From assembly GCF_000718515.1 (NCBI RefSeq), contig NZ_JNZS01000003.1, positions 62,001 through 126,000 on the forward strand: DNA of 64,000 bases, in the 5' to 3' direction. This document shows positions 35,079 to 43,737 of this stretch, one piece after another. Both the position numbers and the translations under genes were made by a program. Origin of the DNA: Micromonospora parva (GTDB lineage: Bacteria; Actinomycetota; Actinomycetes; Mycobacteriales; Micromonosporaceae). The notes beneath the pieces were generated by a model, which ran no database searches, had not been told where the DNA came from, and saw only the letters and a program-made list of their open reading frames with translations. The first letter of the stretch is position 1. Every line of letters starts with the position of its first letter.

Positions 35079-35788
35079 CCTGGCGGCCGGCGACCGTCGC
35101 GGGCGCCAGGGCGGAGACCGCGACGGCGCGGACGGTGGTCCTCGACGTCGACGGCTGGGTGGGTCACGTGCCGGGCCAGCACGTCGACGTCCGGTTGACG
35201 GCTCCCGACGGTTACACGGCGCAGCGCAGCTACTCGATCTCATCCGCCCCGCTGCCCGACCGGTTTGAGGTGACAGTTCAGACGGTGGCCGACGGTGAGG
35301 TCTCGCCGCACCTCGTCGACGTCGCGGAACCGGGTGACCAACTCGAGATCCGTGGGCCGGTCGGCGGCTGGTTCGTGCGCCGACCCACCGATCCGCGCCC
35401 GGCGTTGTTGATCGGCGGCGGATCCGGCGTGGCGCCGCTGATGTCGATGGTGCGGGCGGCGACGGCTCCGACCAGGCTGCTCTACTCGACCCGGTCCCCG
35501 TCGGATGCGCTGTTCACGGCTGATCTCGCGAGTGCAGAAGCCGCAGGAGGCGATCTTGTCGCCGTCACCCACGTCTACACCCGGGTGGCGCCCGCCGGCT
35601 GGCCGGCCCCACCTCGACGACTGGACGCGGACACCCTGGCCCGCGTCGCGTGGCCCCACGACGCCCACGCCGTCGCGTTCGTCTGCGGGCCCACCGGATT
35701 CGTCGAGACCGTGGCCGACCTTCTCGTCACCATCGGCCACAACCCGGCGACCATCCGCACCGAACGCTTCGGACCCACCAAAGGATGA
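35048..35788 (+). CDS. FAD/NAD(P)-binding ferredoxin reductase-like protein
   Basis: 246 residues from a GTG that lies inside the 3' end of the sulfite-oxidase-like gene. The FAD-binding RSYSISSAP motif, the GGGSGVAPLMSM nucleotide-binding loop and the FVCGPTGFVETV C-terminal signature of ferredoxin-NADP reductase family proteins are all present. There is no iron-sulfur domain, so it would pass electrons to a partner protein, most likely the molybdopterin protein encoded just before it. The stop overlaps the next gene's region. Confidence 0.9.
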   Translation: MARATLPGGLTWRPATVAGARAETATARTVVLDVDGWVGHVPGQHVDVRLTAPDGYTAQRSYSISSAPLPDRFEVTVQTVADGEVSPHLVDVAEPGDQLEIRGPVGGWFVRRPTDPRPALLIGGGSGVAPLMSMVRAATAPTRLLYSTRSPSDALFTADLASAEAAGGDLVAVTHVYTRVAPAGWPAPPRRLDADTLARVAWPHDAHAVAFVCGPTGFVETVADLLVTIGHNPATIRTERFGPTKG

Positions 35789-35790
35789 TC

Positions 35791-36084
35791 ATGTCGACCA
35801 CCACCGTCGGAGCAGACGACCCACACTGGGTGGACGGTAACGCCCTCGCCGGCCCGCTCGGCGAGATCATGGGGGCCGACCTCACCGTTGCCGACCTCAC
35901 CTGCGCCGGCTGCCGGATGACCCGTCCGCTGGCCGCGATGCGCGTCTTCGACCGGGCGCCCGGCCTGGTGGCCCGCTGCCCCGGCTGCGGGGACGTCGTC
36001 ATGCGCCTGGTACGCACGACCGCGCGGGCCCTGGTAGACCTGCGTGGATCGCTCGTGGTCAGCCTCCCGCTGCCGCGGGTCTGA
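35791..36084 (+). CDS. Small zinc-ribbon protein (DUF6510-like)
   Basis: 97 residues from the ATG at 35791, five bases after AAAGGA; an ATG at 35785 overlaps the previous stop but sits too close to the ribosome site. Two Cys pairs, CAGC and CPGC, form a zinc ribbon in DLTCAGCRMTRP and ARCPGCGDVVMR. It resembles the DUF6510 family that accompanies SUOX-like/reductase pairs in actinobacteria. The role is unknown; as the third gene of the operon it could be a small accessory or metal-site protein. Confidence 0.8.
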   Translation: MSTTTVGADDPHWVDGNALAGPLGEIMGADLTVADLTCAGCRMTRPLAAMRVFDRAPGLVARCPGCGDVVMRLVRTTARALVDLRGSLVVSLPLPRV

Positions 36085-36130
36085 GCACGAGATTCGAACA
36101 ATCGCGACGAAGCGGGATTCAGGAGACATT

Positions 36131-36538
36131 GTGGCGAACAACGCCGAAGACATGATCGCGTTGACCAGCGCCGAGCAGGACTCGGGCGACTCGACCCTGC
36201 CGCCCGCCGGCCCGGCTGACGCGGAGGACTTCGTCATCACCAACAACAGCGCGGACGGCATCTACGAGGCCACGGTACGGGGCCGGACAGCGGCAGGGCT
36301 CGTCTACAGCACGGCCGGGGACCGCGTCATCCTGTCGGCGACATCCGTGTTCCCCGAGTTCCGGGGGAAGGGAGTGGCGAGCAGGCTTCTCGGCGGCGTC
36401 CTCGACGAGCTGCGCGGGCAGGGAAAGACCGCTGCCGTGACGTGTCCGTTCGCGGCAGCGTTCGTTGATGCTCATCCCGAGTACGCCGACGTGCTGGACC
36501 CGACATTCCGGTCACACCCCGGCCAGCGAGGGCACTGA
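36131..36538 (+). CDS. YjdJ-type GNAT N-acetyltransferase
   Basis: 135 residues from a GTG with AGGAGA upstream. The short acetyl-CoA-binding GNAT core is visible: TSVFPEFRGKGVASRLLGGVLD, with the RGKG pyrophosphate loop, then CPFAAAFVDAHPEYADV at the end. This small single-domain type (PF14542-like) acts on unknown amines or has a stress-related role. It follows the redox operon by 46 bp. Confidence 0.85.
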   Translation: MANNAEDMIALTSAEQDSGDSTLPPAGPADAEDFVITNNSADGIYEATVRGRTAAGLVYSTAGDRVILSATSVFPEFRGKGVASRLLGGVLDELRGQGKTAAVTCPFAAAFVDAHPEYADVLDPTFRSHPGQRGH

Positions 36539-36587
36539 GCACCCGTCGGCACGCCTGAACGCGCCCCGACCGCTGTCCCCCGAGTCC

Positions 36588-37505
36588 TTACGAGCGAACG
36601 CGGATGATCGTCTTGCCGGTGGCCCGTTCGGTCGGGTTGAGGGCGGCGACGGCGTCGTCGAGGTCCGCGACCTTGGCGATGTTCGTCAGCAGTCGCCCGT
36701 CCCGTACCCGCTGGACGATTTCACCCAGTTGGGCGCGATCAGACGTCACGACGAAGTCGATCGTCAGGGCGTCCGCGGGTCGCACATCGGGCGGCCCGAC
36801 GACGGACACCAGGCTTCCGCCGGCGCGAATCAGGCCTGCCGACCGCTTTCCGATGTCACCGCCGATGACGTCGAAAACCAGATCGATTCCACCGACGTCT
36901 TCCAGGACGTCGTTCTCGAGGTCGACGAACTCCTGCGCGCCGAAGTCGAGCGCCCGCTGCCGGTCGGCGGCGCGCCCGGTACCGATGACGTAGGCGCCGA
37001 ACTCATGGGCGAGCTGCGTCACCATCGAACCGACAGCGCCGGCCGCGCCGTGCACGAGGACGCTCTGCCCCGCCCGGAGGCGGCCGTGCTCGAAGAGTCC
37101 CTGCCAGGCGGTCAGGCCAGAGATCGGCAGGCTCGCGCCCACCGTGAAGTCGACGTCGCCGGGCAGCGGTGCGAGGTTGCGCGCCTCGACCGCCACGTAC
37201 TCCGCCAGGGTGCCGTCTCGGCTCCAGTCAGTGAGGCCGAAGACCCGCTGCCCCACTGACAGCCCCGTCGTGCCGTACCCGAGTGCGCTGACCACTCCGG
37301 CCAGTTCGTGCCCGGGTACCGACGGCGTTCGGTCCCGACCGAGGCGATCGGTCCAGGTCGAGGGCCACGTCAGCTCGGTCGGCACAAATCCCGACGCGTG
37401 AACCTGGACAACGACGTCGTTGATGGCAGGTTCCGGCGCAGGCCGGTCCACCAACGTCATTCCGGCCGTTCCGGCGGCCTCGTCGGTCACCACGATCGCC
37501 TTCAT
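36588..37505 (-). CDS. MDR-family NADP-dependent quinone oxidoreductase
   Basis: 305 residues from the ATG at 37505 with AGGAGG upstream. A medium-chain dehydrogenase/reductase: GroES-like N-terminal domain (VQVHASGFVPTELTWP, VPGHELAGVV), then the nucleotide-binding VHGAAGAVGSMVTQLAHEFGAYVIGTG. No zinc ligands are evident, so it is of the zinc-free quinone reductase type. It is divergent from msrB across a 444-bp region and may help reduce quinones or reactive aldehydes. Confidence 0.9.
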   Translation of the reverse strand: MKAIVVTDEAAGTAGMTLVDRPAPEPAINDVVVQVHASGFVPTELTWPSTWTDRLGRDRTPSVPGHELAGVVSALGYGTTGLSVGQRVFGLTDWSRDGTLAEYVAVEARNLAPLPGDVDFTVGASLPISGLTAWQGLFEHGRLRAGQSVLVHGAAGAVGSMVTQLAHEFGAYVIGTGRAADRQRALDFGAQEFVDLENDVLEDVGGIDLVFDVIGGDIGKRSAGLIRAGGSLVSVVGPPDVRPADALTIDFVVTSDRAQLGEIVQRVRDGRLLTNIAKVADLDDAVAALNPTERATGKTIIRVRS

Positions 37506-37949
37506 CAGATACCTCCTGGATTCCGCCCTCGCCGCACTGCCACGAGAAGCACTGTTCGTTCCCAACACCGGCGGCGCCACGCCTCGGCGCCGTGCCACAC
37601 CACGCCGACCGGTAGCGACCGGAGTGCGATGGGGTGTCGGCGGGAACGCCTGTCGACCTCGATGCCGACGGGCGAGTCGGCCAGCTCGTCGGCCGTCCCG
37701 AACCTAGCCATGGCAAAAGTGGTCTGTCAAGTCCAGTATGCGACCGTCCAGTCATCGCCGCAGCCGCAGTAATTGCAGTTCAGGACCGTTATAACGAGAC
37801 CTCTTCGGGCGAGGAGGGAATTCTGCTTGGACTTTGGCGTCCAAGTGTGACGACGGCTGCGGGAATACGGCCGGCCCGGAGATTGTCTGTACCTGCGAGT
37901 CCAGGTGCGCTCCGCCTGGCTCCGCAGCTGAGGCCACGAAGGGAGAGCT
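37506..37949. other. Divergent region between MDR reductase and msrBA
   Basis: 444 bases without a gene that I can support. It contains one operator-like palindrome at 37720-37735 and a GGGAGAG ribosome site for msrB at its right end. Confidence 0.5.
37720..37735. promoter_or_regulatory. Degenerate TGGAC-N6-GTCCA site
   Basis: TGGTCTGTCAAGTCCA: same half-site spacing as the sites at 34281, 34421, 39071 and 40208, with one mismatch in the left half-site. It lies between the reductase and msrB and could serve either. Confidence 0.35.
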
Positions 37950-38441
37950 GTGCACCAGCAGACCCAGTACCACAGGAACCCGGAGGCCGTTTCGCGGCTC
38001 AACCCGGAGCAGTACCGGGTAACCCAGCAGGACGGCACCGAGCGACCGTTCGCCAACGCCTACTGGGACAACCATGAGCCCGGCATCTACGTCGACGTCG
38101 TGTCCGGCGAGCCGCTGTTCGCGTCTGTCGACAAGTACGACAGCAACTCCGGCTGGCCGAGCTTCACCAGGCCGATCGCCAGGACGAACGTCGTGGAGCG
38201 CCAAGACTCGAGCCACGGAATGATCCGGACCGAGGCCCGCTCGTTGCACGGAAACAGCCACCTCGGCCACGTCTTCACTGACGGTCCCCCCGAGGAGGGC
38301 GGACTGCGTTACTGCATCAACTCGGCGTCGCTGCGGTTCATCCACCGCGACGACCTGGAAAACGCTGGGTACGGCGAGTACCGCACCCTGTTCACGAGTG
38401 ACACCAACACGGGCACGACATCAGCCAAGGAGACGATGTGA
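37950..38441 (+). CDS. msrB: Peptide-methionine (R)-S-oxide reductase
   Basis: 163 residues from a GTG after GGGAGAG. It repairs methionine-R-sulfoxide in proteins. The signature SNSGWPSF (66-72 region), GHVFTDGP and the catalytic C122 in [11 protein letters not shown] are present. The two CxxC pairs that bind structural zinc in many MsrB proteins are absent: VSGEPLF and [11 protein letters not shown] have no Cys. It is therefore the zinc-free type. It shares an operon with msrA, whose GTG overlaps this gene's TGA stop. Confidence 0.93.
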   Translation: MHQQTQYHRNPEAVSRLNPEQYRVTQQDGTERPFANAYWDNHEPGIYVDVVSGEPLFASVDKYDSNSGWPSFTRPIARTNVVERQDSSHGMIRTEARSLHGNSHLGHVFTDGPPEEGGLRYCINSASLRFIHRDDLENAGYGEYRTLFTSDTNTGTTSAKETM

Positions 38442-38944
38442 ACACCGAGAAGGCAATCCTCGCCGGCGGCTGCTTCTGGGGCATGGAGGAGTTGTTCCGC
38501 CGCCAGCCCGGCGTCGTGTCGACGCGCGTCGGGTACAGCGGCGGCGACGTCCCGAACGCCACCTACCGCAACCACGGCACCCACGCGGAGTCCATCGAGG
38601 TCGTCTACGACACCGACAAGACCGACTTCCGGGCGCTGCTCGAGTTCTTCTTCCAGATCCACGACCCGTCGACGAAGAACCGCCAGGGTAACGACATCGG
38701 CCTCAGTTACCGCTCGGCGATCTTCTACACCAGCGACGAGCAGAAGCGGGTCGCCGAGGACACGATCGCCGATGTCGACGCCTCGGGCCTGTGGCCCGGC
38801 AAGGTCGTCACCGAGGTCACCGCGGCAGGAGACTTCTGGGAGGCCGAGCCGGAGCACCAGAACTACCTGCAGACGTACCCCAACGGATACACCTGCCACT
38901 TCCCCCGCCCGGGATGGAAGCTGCCGAAGCGGGCGACTGCCTGA
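38438..38944 (+). CDS. msrA: Peptide-methionine (S)-S-oxide reductase
   Basis: 168 residues from a GTG overlapping the msrB stop. The signature [11 protein letters not shown] holds the catalytic C12, and [20 protein letters not shown] follows, as expected for MsrA. It repairs methionine-S-sulfoxide and complements msrB; both use thioredoxin-type reductants. A strong hairpin lies six bases after the stop and ends the operon. Confidence 0.95.
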   Translation: MNTEKAILAGGCFWGMEELFRRQPGVVSTRVGYSGGDVPNATYRNHGTHAESIEVVYDTDKTDFRALLEFFFQIHDPSTKNRQGNDIGLSYRSAIFYTSDEQKRVAEDTIADVDASGLWPGKVVTEVTAAGDFWEAEPEHQNYLQTYPNGYTCHFPRPGWKLPKRATA

Positions 38945-38949
38945 CACCC

Positions 38950-38980
38950 CCGGCGCGCGGACCCAGGGTCCGCGCGCCGG
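38950..38980 (+). terminator. Strong hairpin after msrBA
   Basis: The 15-base arm CCGGCGCGCGGACCC at 38950-38964 is followed by one base and its exact reverse complement at 38966-38980. It is a perfect GC-rich stem starting six bases after the msrA stop, a typical actinobacterial terminator without a U-tract. Confidence 0.8.
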
Positions 38981-39070
38981 TCCGTACCCATCCGGGTCTC
39001 CCACCTCGGCTCTCGCCGGAGTGCGGCGCCCGAGGCGTCGCGGTACAACACCGGAAACCCCATTTTCAAT

Positions 39071-39086
39071 AGGACCAAATAGTCCA
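39071..39086. promoter_or_regulatory. Operator-like palindrome before the TetR gene
   Basis: AGGACCAAATAGTCCA: matches TGGAC-N6-GTCCA in 9 of 10 half-site positions. It lies about 140 bp before the TetR start, a usual place for autoregulation, in the AT-rich stretch after msrBA. Confidence 0.5.
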
Positions 39087-39227
39087 TAAGAGCCGCCTCT
39101 AAAGATGTCTGGCGGTGCGGAAACACGGTCATTGGGGCGACGCATTGGGTGAATGGGACGTGACACGAGATGGACTCAACCGTCCCATTCGCACGAGATC
39201 ATCTGGCGCGCTGGATACACTTGACAG

Positions 39228-39884
39228 ATGAGCGACGAGCAGGTGGCTGCGCCGACGAATAGGCGGAGGATCAGTCAACGGGGCATCGCGACCCGCGAGC
39301 GGATCCTCGACGCAGCGAACCGGCTGATGCTCGTGCGCGGAGTGAACGCGACGACCCTCGACGACATCCGCGAGGCAAGCCAGACGAGCAAGTCCCAGCT
39401 CTACCACCACTTCGCCGACAAGCAGGAACTCGTGCGCGCCTTGGTCAAGTATCGAGGCGCGCTCGTGCTTCAGCGCGAGCGCGCGGGGCTCGAACGACTG
39501 AGATCGTTCTCCGGGCTGGTTCGGTGGCGCAACGCGCTGGTCCAGGCCAACTCACTCAACAACGGCAAATACGGGTGCGGCCTCGGGTCGATGGCCCTTG
39601 AGCTGTCCGATCAAGATGAGCAGGCTCGATCGTCGCTGTCGGAGACGTTCGCGGCATGGGAAAAGTTGATCAGTGATGGTCTGCACCGGATGCGGGACAG
39701 TGGTCTCCTGCGCCCGGACGCCGACCCGGAGAAATTGGCCACGGGGTTGATGGGCGCACTACAAGGCGGCTACCTGCTGGCGAACGCCGCGCACGACGTC
39801 GCCCCGATGGAAGTCGCACTGGACATGGCGCTGGACCACATCAAATCGCTCCTCGTGCAGCCGTCCGGTGAACCGACCCGTTAA
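39228..39884 (+). CDS. TetR-family transcriptional regulator
   Basis: 218 residues. The N-terminal HTH is clear: ATRERILDAANRLM, then TTLDDIREASQTSKSQLYHHFADKQEL. The C-terminal ligand domain is of the TetR_C type seen in AcrR-like repressors, including a C-rich turn KYGCGLGSMALEL. It stands between msrBA and the osmC-like gene, and the palindromes at 34281, 34421, 39071 and 40208 are candidate operators. An inducer such as an oxidised or electrophilic compound is plausible from the neighbouring genes. Confidence 0.9.
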   Translation: MSDEQVAAPTNRRRISQRGIATRERILDAANRLMLVRGVNATTLDDIREASQTSKSQLYHHFADKQELVRALVKYRGALVLQRERAGLERLRSFSGLVRWRNALVQANSLNNGKYGCGLGSMALELSDQDEQARSSLSETFAAWEKLISDGLHRMRDSGLLRPDADPEKLATGLMGALQGGYLLANAAHDVAPMEVALDMALDHIKSLLVQPSGEPTR

Positions 39885-40356
39885 TTGGCCCCATTGGTGG
39901 TGATGAGGCTGCTCGCGGTGGGTGCGAGCAGCCGGAGGTCGATGAGGGCGTCATCGTGAGAGCGAGGCGCCCCAGCTCGCGCAACCGCCGCCGGCATGAT
40001 TGATTCCGCCGTCGATCGACGCTGACTCCCGCCCGGCGGGCATCCAGTTGCAGCCGCCACACCAAAGGGACCTGTAGGTCCAATTAAAGCCTTGGCATCG
40101 CTCAAGCCAGCTCGGGACATGATGTCGCGTGCCACCAGTTGACCCAGCTTGGGCTGCCAGCTGTCGAGATTCACCCGCCGAAGGCGGCTCTGAGCTGACT
40201 AGTCGATTGGACTATCTAGTCCGCGAAGGCTAACCTCCGGACGTACCGACCCCGGGCTGACCTGCCTGGCCACGGCCCCGCACAGACTGCGGCGCGGCTG
40301 CTGCCGGCCCGGTATCCCTGGACCCTCACCACCGGATGTAGAGGAAGGCACGGCTG
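39885..40356. other. Intergenic region with operator-like site
   Basis: 472 bases between the TetR stop and the OsmC start. A minus-strand frame of 97 codons (39881-40174) has no recognisable domain and overlaps the TetR stop, so I do not call it. The right part holds the promoter of the OsmC-like gene with the palindrome at 40208-40223. Confidence 0.5.
40208..40223. promoter_or_regulatory. Operator-like palindrome before the OsmC gene
   Basis: TGGACTATCTAGTCCG: one end mismatch to TGGAC-N6-GTCCA, but the inner part GGACT-ATCT-AGTCC is perfectly symmetric. It lies about 135 bp before the OsmC start. Confidence 0.5.
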
Positions 40357-40785
40357 ATGGAAACCACCCATGATCATGTCGTCGCATCGGCCCGCGTTGT
40401 CCTTCCGGCCACCGAGCGCCGACGCACGGACATGACCACCCGCGGCTTCACCCTCGTCGCCGACGAACCGCACAACGGCGCGATCGGTGACGGCCCCACC
40501 CCGACCGAGTACCTGTTGATGGCGCTCGCCTCGTGCACCGCCCAGACGCTGCGGCAGTACGTCGACTACAAGTACGACACCGCCGGCGATATCACCGTCG
40601 AGATCAACTACCACGAACCCGAGCAGGAAGGCGCGGAGCGCTACCTGCAGCGCACCATCACGCTCAGCGAGGACCCTGACCCCGACGACCTGGCGGTGAT
40701 GCACGAGATCGCCGAGAGGTCCCCGGTGACCCTGCTGATCCAGTTCGCGTGGAGCGTGCGGACCGAGTTCGTCGGACCGCGCTGA
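40357..40785 (+). CDS. OsmC-family protein (second Cys replaced)
   Basis: 142 residues from the ATG at 40357. OsmC proteins reduce organic hydroperoxides with two cysteines. The first is present at C60 in [13 protein letters not shown]. The second, usually in a CPV motif, is Ser here (S122 in ERSPVTLLI), so classical peroxidase chemistry is doubtful; it may belong to the single-Cys OsmC subgroup. It has its own promoter region with an operator-like palindrome. The 3' end is followed by the NhaA/DsbA relic. Confidence 0.87.
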   Translation: METTHDHVVASARVVLPATERRRTDMTTRGFTLVADEPHNGAIGDGPTPTEYLLMALASCTAQTLRQYVDYKYDTAGDITVEINYHEPEQEGAERYLQRTITLSEDPDPDDLAVMHEIAERSPVTLLIQFAWSVRTEFVGPR

Positions 40786-40893
40786 GAACACTCCCGGCGA
40801 CGGCTACGGCCGCGGGCAAGCCCTCTCGTGGATGTCGCCGGGGAGGGCTCCAGCTATCCGTGCTGGCTCGGTCAGCACGTCGAAAGGTGACGG

Positions 40894-41156
40894 GTGACCG
40901 AGACCAGCACCAGCCGAACGCTCCGGAAGCGGCACCTGAGGTCACCGCTGCGGGCATTCCTGCGAATCTGACCAGCCAGGCCCACGCCGGGCGGATCGAC
41001 AGTGACATCGACTCCGCCGACAGCAGCGGCGTGTCCGGCACCCCGACGTTCTTCATCAACGGCCGCCGCCACTACGGCGCCTACGACATCACGGCCTTGA
41101 CCGAGGCCGCTCCGCAAACCCCAGAAGCAGAGGTACGACCCGGAGCAGGCGGTTAA
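40894..41156 (+). pseudogene. Relic of an NhaA-DsbA fusion gene
   Basis: A GTG at 40894 after AAAGGTG begins [18 protein letters not shown], like the N-terminus of actinobacterial NhaA antiporters, and stops after 25 codons. In another frame, about 40970-41156 encodes [20 protein letters not shown] and RRHYGAYDI, the end of the DsbA-like thioredoxin domain fused to some NhaA proteins. Nearly the whole antiporter and the CxxC part are missing, so this looks like a gene collapsed by an internal deletion. The thioredoxin tail is clear; the NhaA identity of the start is tentative. Confidence 0.6.
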
Positions 41157-41232
41157 TACCTCGGGTCCCGCCGCACCGATATGGACATCCCCGGCACTGG
41201 TGTTGTCGTTGGGACGTGGAGGAGGTCACCGC

Positions 41233-41712
41233 GTGGATACCGGTTTTCAGAACGTACGGCTGAACGCCACAAACGAACACCTCATGGCGCTGGCGAATGC
41301 CGGGGCCGCAGCGTTCGGCCACACCGCCACCCTGCGGGTGGACCGGGCCCTGGCCCAGCTTCTGCGGTTACGCGTCGCGCAGCTCAACAATTGCAGCTAC
41401 TGCCTGCTGGTGCACCACGCCGCCGCCCGTACCGCCGACATCCCGTCCGCCAAGGTCGAAACCCTCACCGCGTGGTGGGAGACGCACCTGTTCACCGAAG
41501 AGGAGCAGGCCGCGCTGGCCTACGCCGAGGCGTTGACCCGGGCCGCCGACGCCACCGTCAACACCCGGCTCCAGGAGGCGCACGACAGGATGGCCGCACA
41601 CTTCACCGAGGACGAGATCCTGGAGATCGTGGGCGTTGTCATCAACATGAACGTCTGGACGCGACTCAAGCTCGCCGAGGGTGCCGTGCCCAGCACGGCG
41701 ACTCCCGGATGA
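41233..41712 (+). CDS. AhpD/carboxymuconolactone decarboxylase-family protein
   Basis: 159 residues from a GTG at 41233 after GGAGGAGGTC. The AhpD-type signature C54-x2-C57-x3-H61 in LNNCSYCLLVHHAAA is intact, followed by an all-helical CMD fold and VVINMNVWTRL. Such proteins act as thiol peroxidase partners or handle alkyl hydroperoxides. Its place after the OsmC-like gene and relic fits a peroxide/thiol stress group. Confidence 0.9.
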   Translation: MDTGFQNVRLNATNEHLMALANAGAAAFGHTATLRVDRALAQLLRLRVAQLNNCSYCLLVHHAAARTADIPSAKVETLTAWWETHLFTEEEQAALAYAEALTRAADATVNTRLQEAHDRMAAHFTEDEILEIVGVVINMNVWTRLKLAEGAVPSTATPG

Positions 41713-41790
41713 GGCGACGTCATCTGCGGCCAGCCGCCCACGGTGTCGAGCCGGGACGGGCTTGTCCCATCCCCGTGCTCTAATCCCGTC

Positions 41791-42222
41791 ATGCATGTCG
41801 TCGTCTGCGGCGCGCTCGTCACCAACGGCGCGGTCCTGCTGGTCCATCGCAGCCCGGCCCGCCGGGCGTACCCGGATCTGTGGGACCTGCCCGGAGGGCA
41901 CGTCGACGCCGGCGAGTCGGAGCTCCAGGCCCTCGCGCGTGAGATGCACGAGGAGCTCGGGGTGCACATCGTGGCGCGGTCCTCGTCACGGTTGGGCGAC
42001 CTGCGTGCCGGCAGCGGCGAGGACGCCGTCAACGTGGGCGTCTGGCACATCGCTGACTGGGTCGGCTCCCCCACCAACCGGGCACCCGAGGAGCATGACG
42101 ACATCGCCTGGGCCACGCTCAGCCAGATGGCCGAGCTTCCGCTCGTGTTCGACGCCCTGCCGGCATTGCTTCGATCGCTGCCGGAGGTCGGCCTGCTGGC
42201 CCGCCACGACGAAGACGGTTAG
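41791..42222 (+). CDS. Nudix hydrolase
   Basis: 143 residues from the ATG at 41791. The Nudix box is complete: GGHVDAGESELQALAREMHE followed by ELGV, matching G-x5-E-x7-R-E-U-x-E-E-x-G-U, preceded by DLWDLPG. Typical members hydrolyse oxidised or activated nucleotides (8-oxo-dGTP, ADP-ribose). An in-frame ATG further up (41743) would add 16 unlikely residues. It lies 78 bp after the AhpD-like gene. Confidence 0.92.
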   Translation: MHVVVCGALVTNGAVLLVHRSPARRAYPDLWDLPGGHVDAGESELQALAREMHEELGVHIVARSSSRLGDLRAGSGEDAVNVGVWHIADWVGSPTNRAPEEHDDIAWATLSQMAELPLVFDALPALLRSLPEVGLLARHDEDG

Positions 42223-42356
42223 CGTCCGGCGGGCTCCGATTCACCACCACGCCCCGGGCACCACAACCGGCGCACTCCACGATAGACATCGCCGAACTTC
42301 GATTAATTCGGCTCTGTGTCTGGTGGGTTTCCGTAGGACTGCTCTACCGTCGACAC

Positions 42357-43649
42357 ATGGTCTCGCGTCGATCTGTTCTGCGGGCGGTGCCGCTTGCCGC
42401 CGCTGCCCTCACCGCCGCCCCAGGTCACTCCCGTTGGCTCGGCTCGTCGTCGACCTCGACGGATGCGGCCCGCGTACCACCGGACCCGGCCACGATGCAG
42501 GCCGCCGCCACCGCGGTTCGTGGCTTCACGGCCGACCTCTACCGCACACTGGCCTCGACTGAGGCAGGCGGAAATGTGGTGTGCGCACCGTACTCGGTCG
42601 GGCTCGCGCTCGCGATGACCCGGGCGGGCGCCCGCTCGACGACGGCCGACGAGATGGACGCCGTGCTCCACGCGCCGCACCCGCGTCCCAGCGCGCTCGA
42701 CAGCGGGCTCAACACCGTCGATCAGACGCTCGCCGAGCGCTACCAGAACGGGGACGGAACCAAGCAGCCTCGGCTGACCACTGCCAACGCGTTGTGGACA
42801 CGACGCGACCTGTGCCTGCGGCCCGGGTTCCGGGACACTCTGGCCGGCTACTACGGCGCCGCGCCGCATCCGGTCGACTTCGGCGGCAACCCGGAGGGAG
42901 CCCGCCAGGAGATCAACACCTGGGTGTCCGATCGGACCAACGCGAAGATTCCGGAGCTGTTGCAGCCCGACGGCGTCAGCCCCGACACCCGCCTGATCCT
43001 CACCAACGCGATCTACCTCATGGCGGCGTGGAAGTACCCGTTCACCCCCACCGCCACGGCGCTGGGGCCGTTCACCCGGGATGACGGCAGCGTCGTCGAC
43101 GTCTCCATCATGCGCGGGCCGTTCGACCGGATGGGCTACCTCGAGGGCGACGGTTGGCGCGCGGTCGACGTGCCGTACGCGGGCGACGGGCTTGCCATGG
43201 CCATCGTCATGCCGACCCGGGGCGACCTCGCCGCGGTCGAGGCGAACCTCGACGCCACCTGGCTGGGCGCGTTGCTGACCGGGTTCCAGGTCACCGACGT
43301 CCAACTACGCCTGCCCCGATGGAGGTTCCGTCTGCCAGCCGAGCTGGGAGCCGCGCTGGGCAGCCTCGGCATGCCCACGGCATTCACCGCACAGGCCGAC
43401 TTCACCGGCATGAGCACTGACCCGTCCCTGTGCATCGACGACGTGGTGCACGAGACGTTCATCGCGGTGGACGAGAAGGGCACCGAAGCCGCGGCCGCGA
43501 CGGCCGTCGTCGTCCGGCCGCCGTCGATTCCGCAAGGGCCGCAGTTCTTTGTGGACCGACCATTCCTGTACGTCATCCACGACCGCCTCACCGGCGTACC
43601 GCTGTTCCTCGGCCGGGTCCACGACCCCTTGGTCACCAGCCGAGCCTGA
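42357..43649 (+). CDS. Secreted serpin-family protease inhibitor
   Basis: 430 residues. An SRRSVLRAVPLAAAALTAA twin-arginine signal starts the protein. The serpin fold follows: GNVVCAPYSVGLALAMTRAGA, TNAIYLMAAWKYPF, and near the C-terminus the hinge VDEKGTEAAAATAVVV with the small-residue stretch needed for loop insertion, then DRPFLYVI. The reactive loop (VVVRPPSIPQGP) suggests an Arg or Val P1 residue. Inhibitory serpins trap target proteases; exported bacterial serpins are thought to guard against foreign proteases. No protease gene lies next to it. Confidence 0.9.
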   Translation: MVSRRSVLRAVPLAAAALTAAPGHSRWLGSSSTSTDAARVPPDPATMQAAATAVRGFTADLYRTLASTEAGGNVVCAPYSVGLALAMTRAGARSTTADEMDAVLHAPHPRPSALDSGLNTVDQTLAERYQNGDGTKQPRLTTANALWTRRDLCLRPGFRDTLAGYYGAAPHPVDFGGNPEGARQEINTWVSDRTNAKIPELLQPDGVSPDTRLILTNAIYLMAAWKYPFTPTATALGPFTRDDGSVVDVSIMRGPFDRMGYLEGDGWRAVDVPYAGDGLAMAIVMPTRGDLAAVEANLDATWLGALLTGFQVTDVQLRLPRWRFRLPAELGAALGSLGMPTAFTAQADFTGMSTDPSLCIDDVVHETFIAVDEKGTEAAAATAVVVRPPSIPQGPQFFVDRPFLYVIHDRLTGVPLFLGRVHDPLVTSRA

Positions 43650-43737
43650 GCGAAAGGCGGAATTGGCGTCTCCCTGCCCAAAGGCGGCCTTCCACAACGT
43701 GAGCGCAGGGCGAATCGGCTGGCGCAGGCAGAGCAGA

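Noticed and set aside
39881-40174. Minus-strand frame of 97 codons after the TetR gene
   Set aside because: No ribosome site, no family and it overlaps the TetR stop; probably chance.
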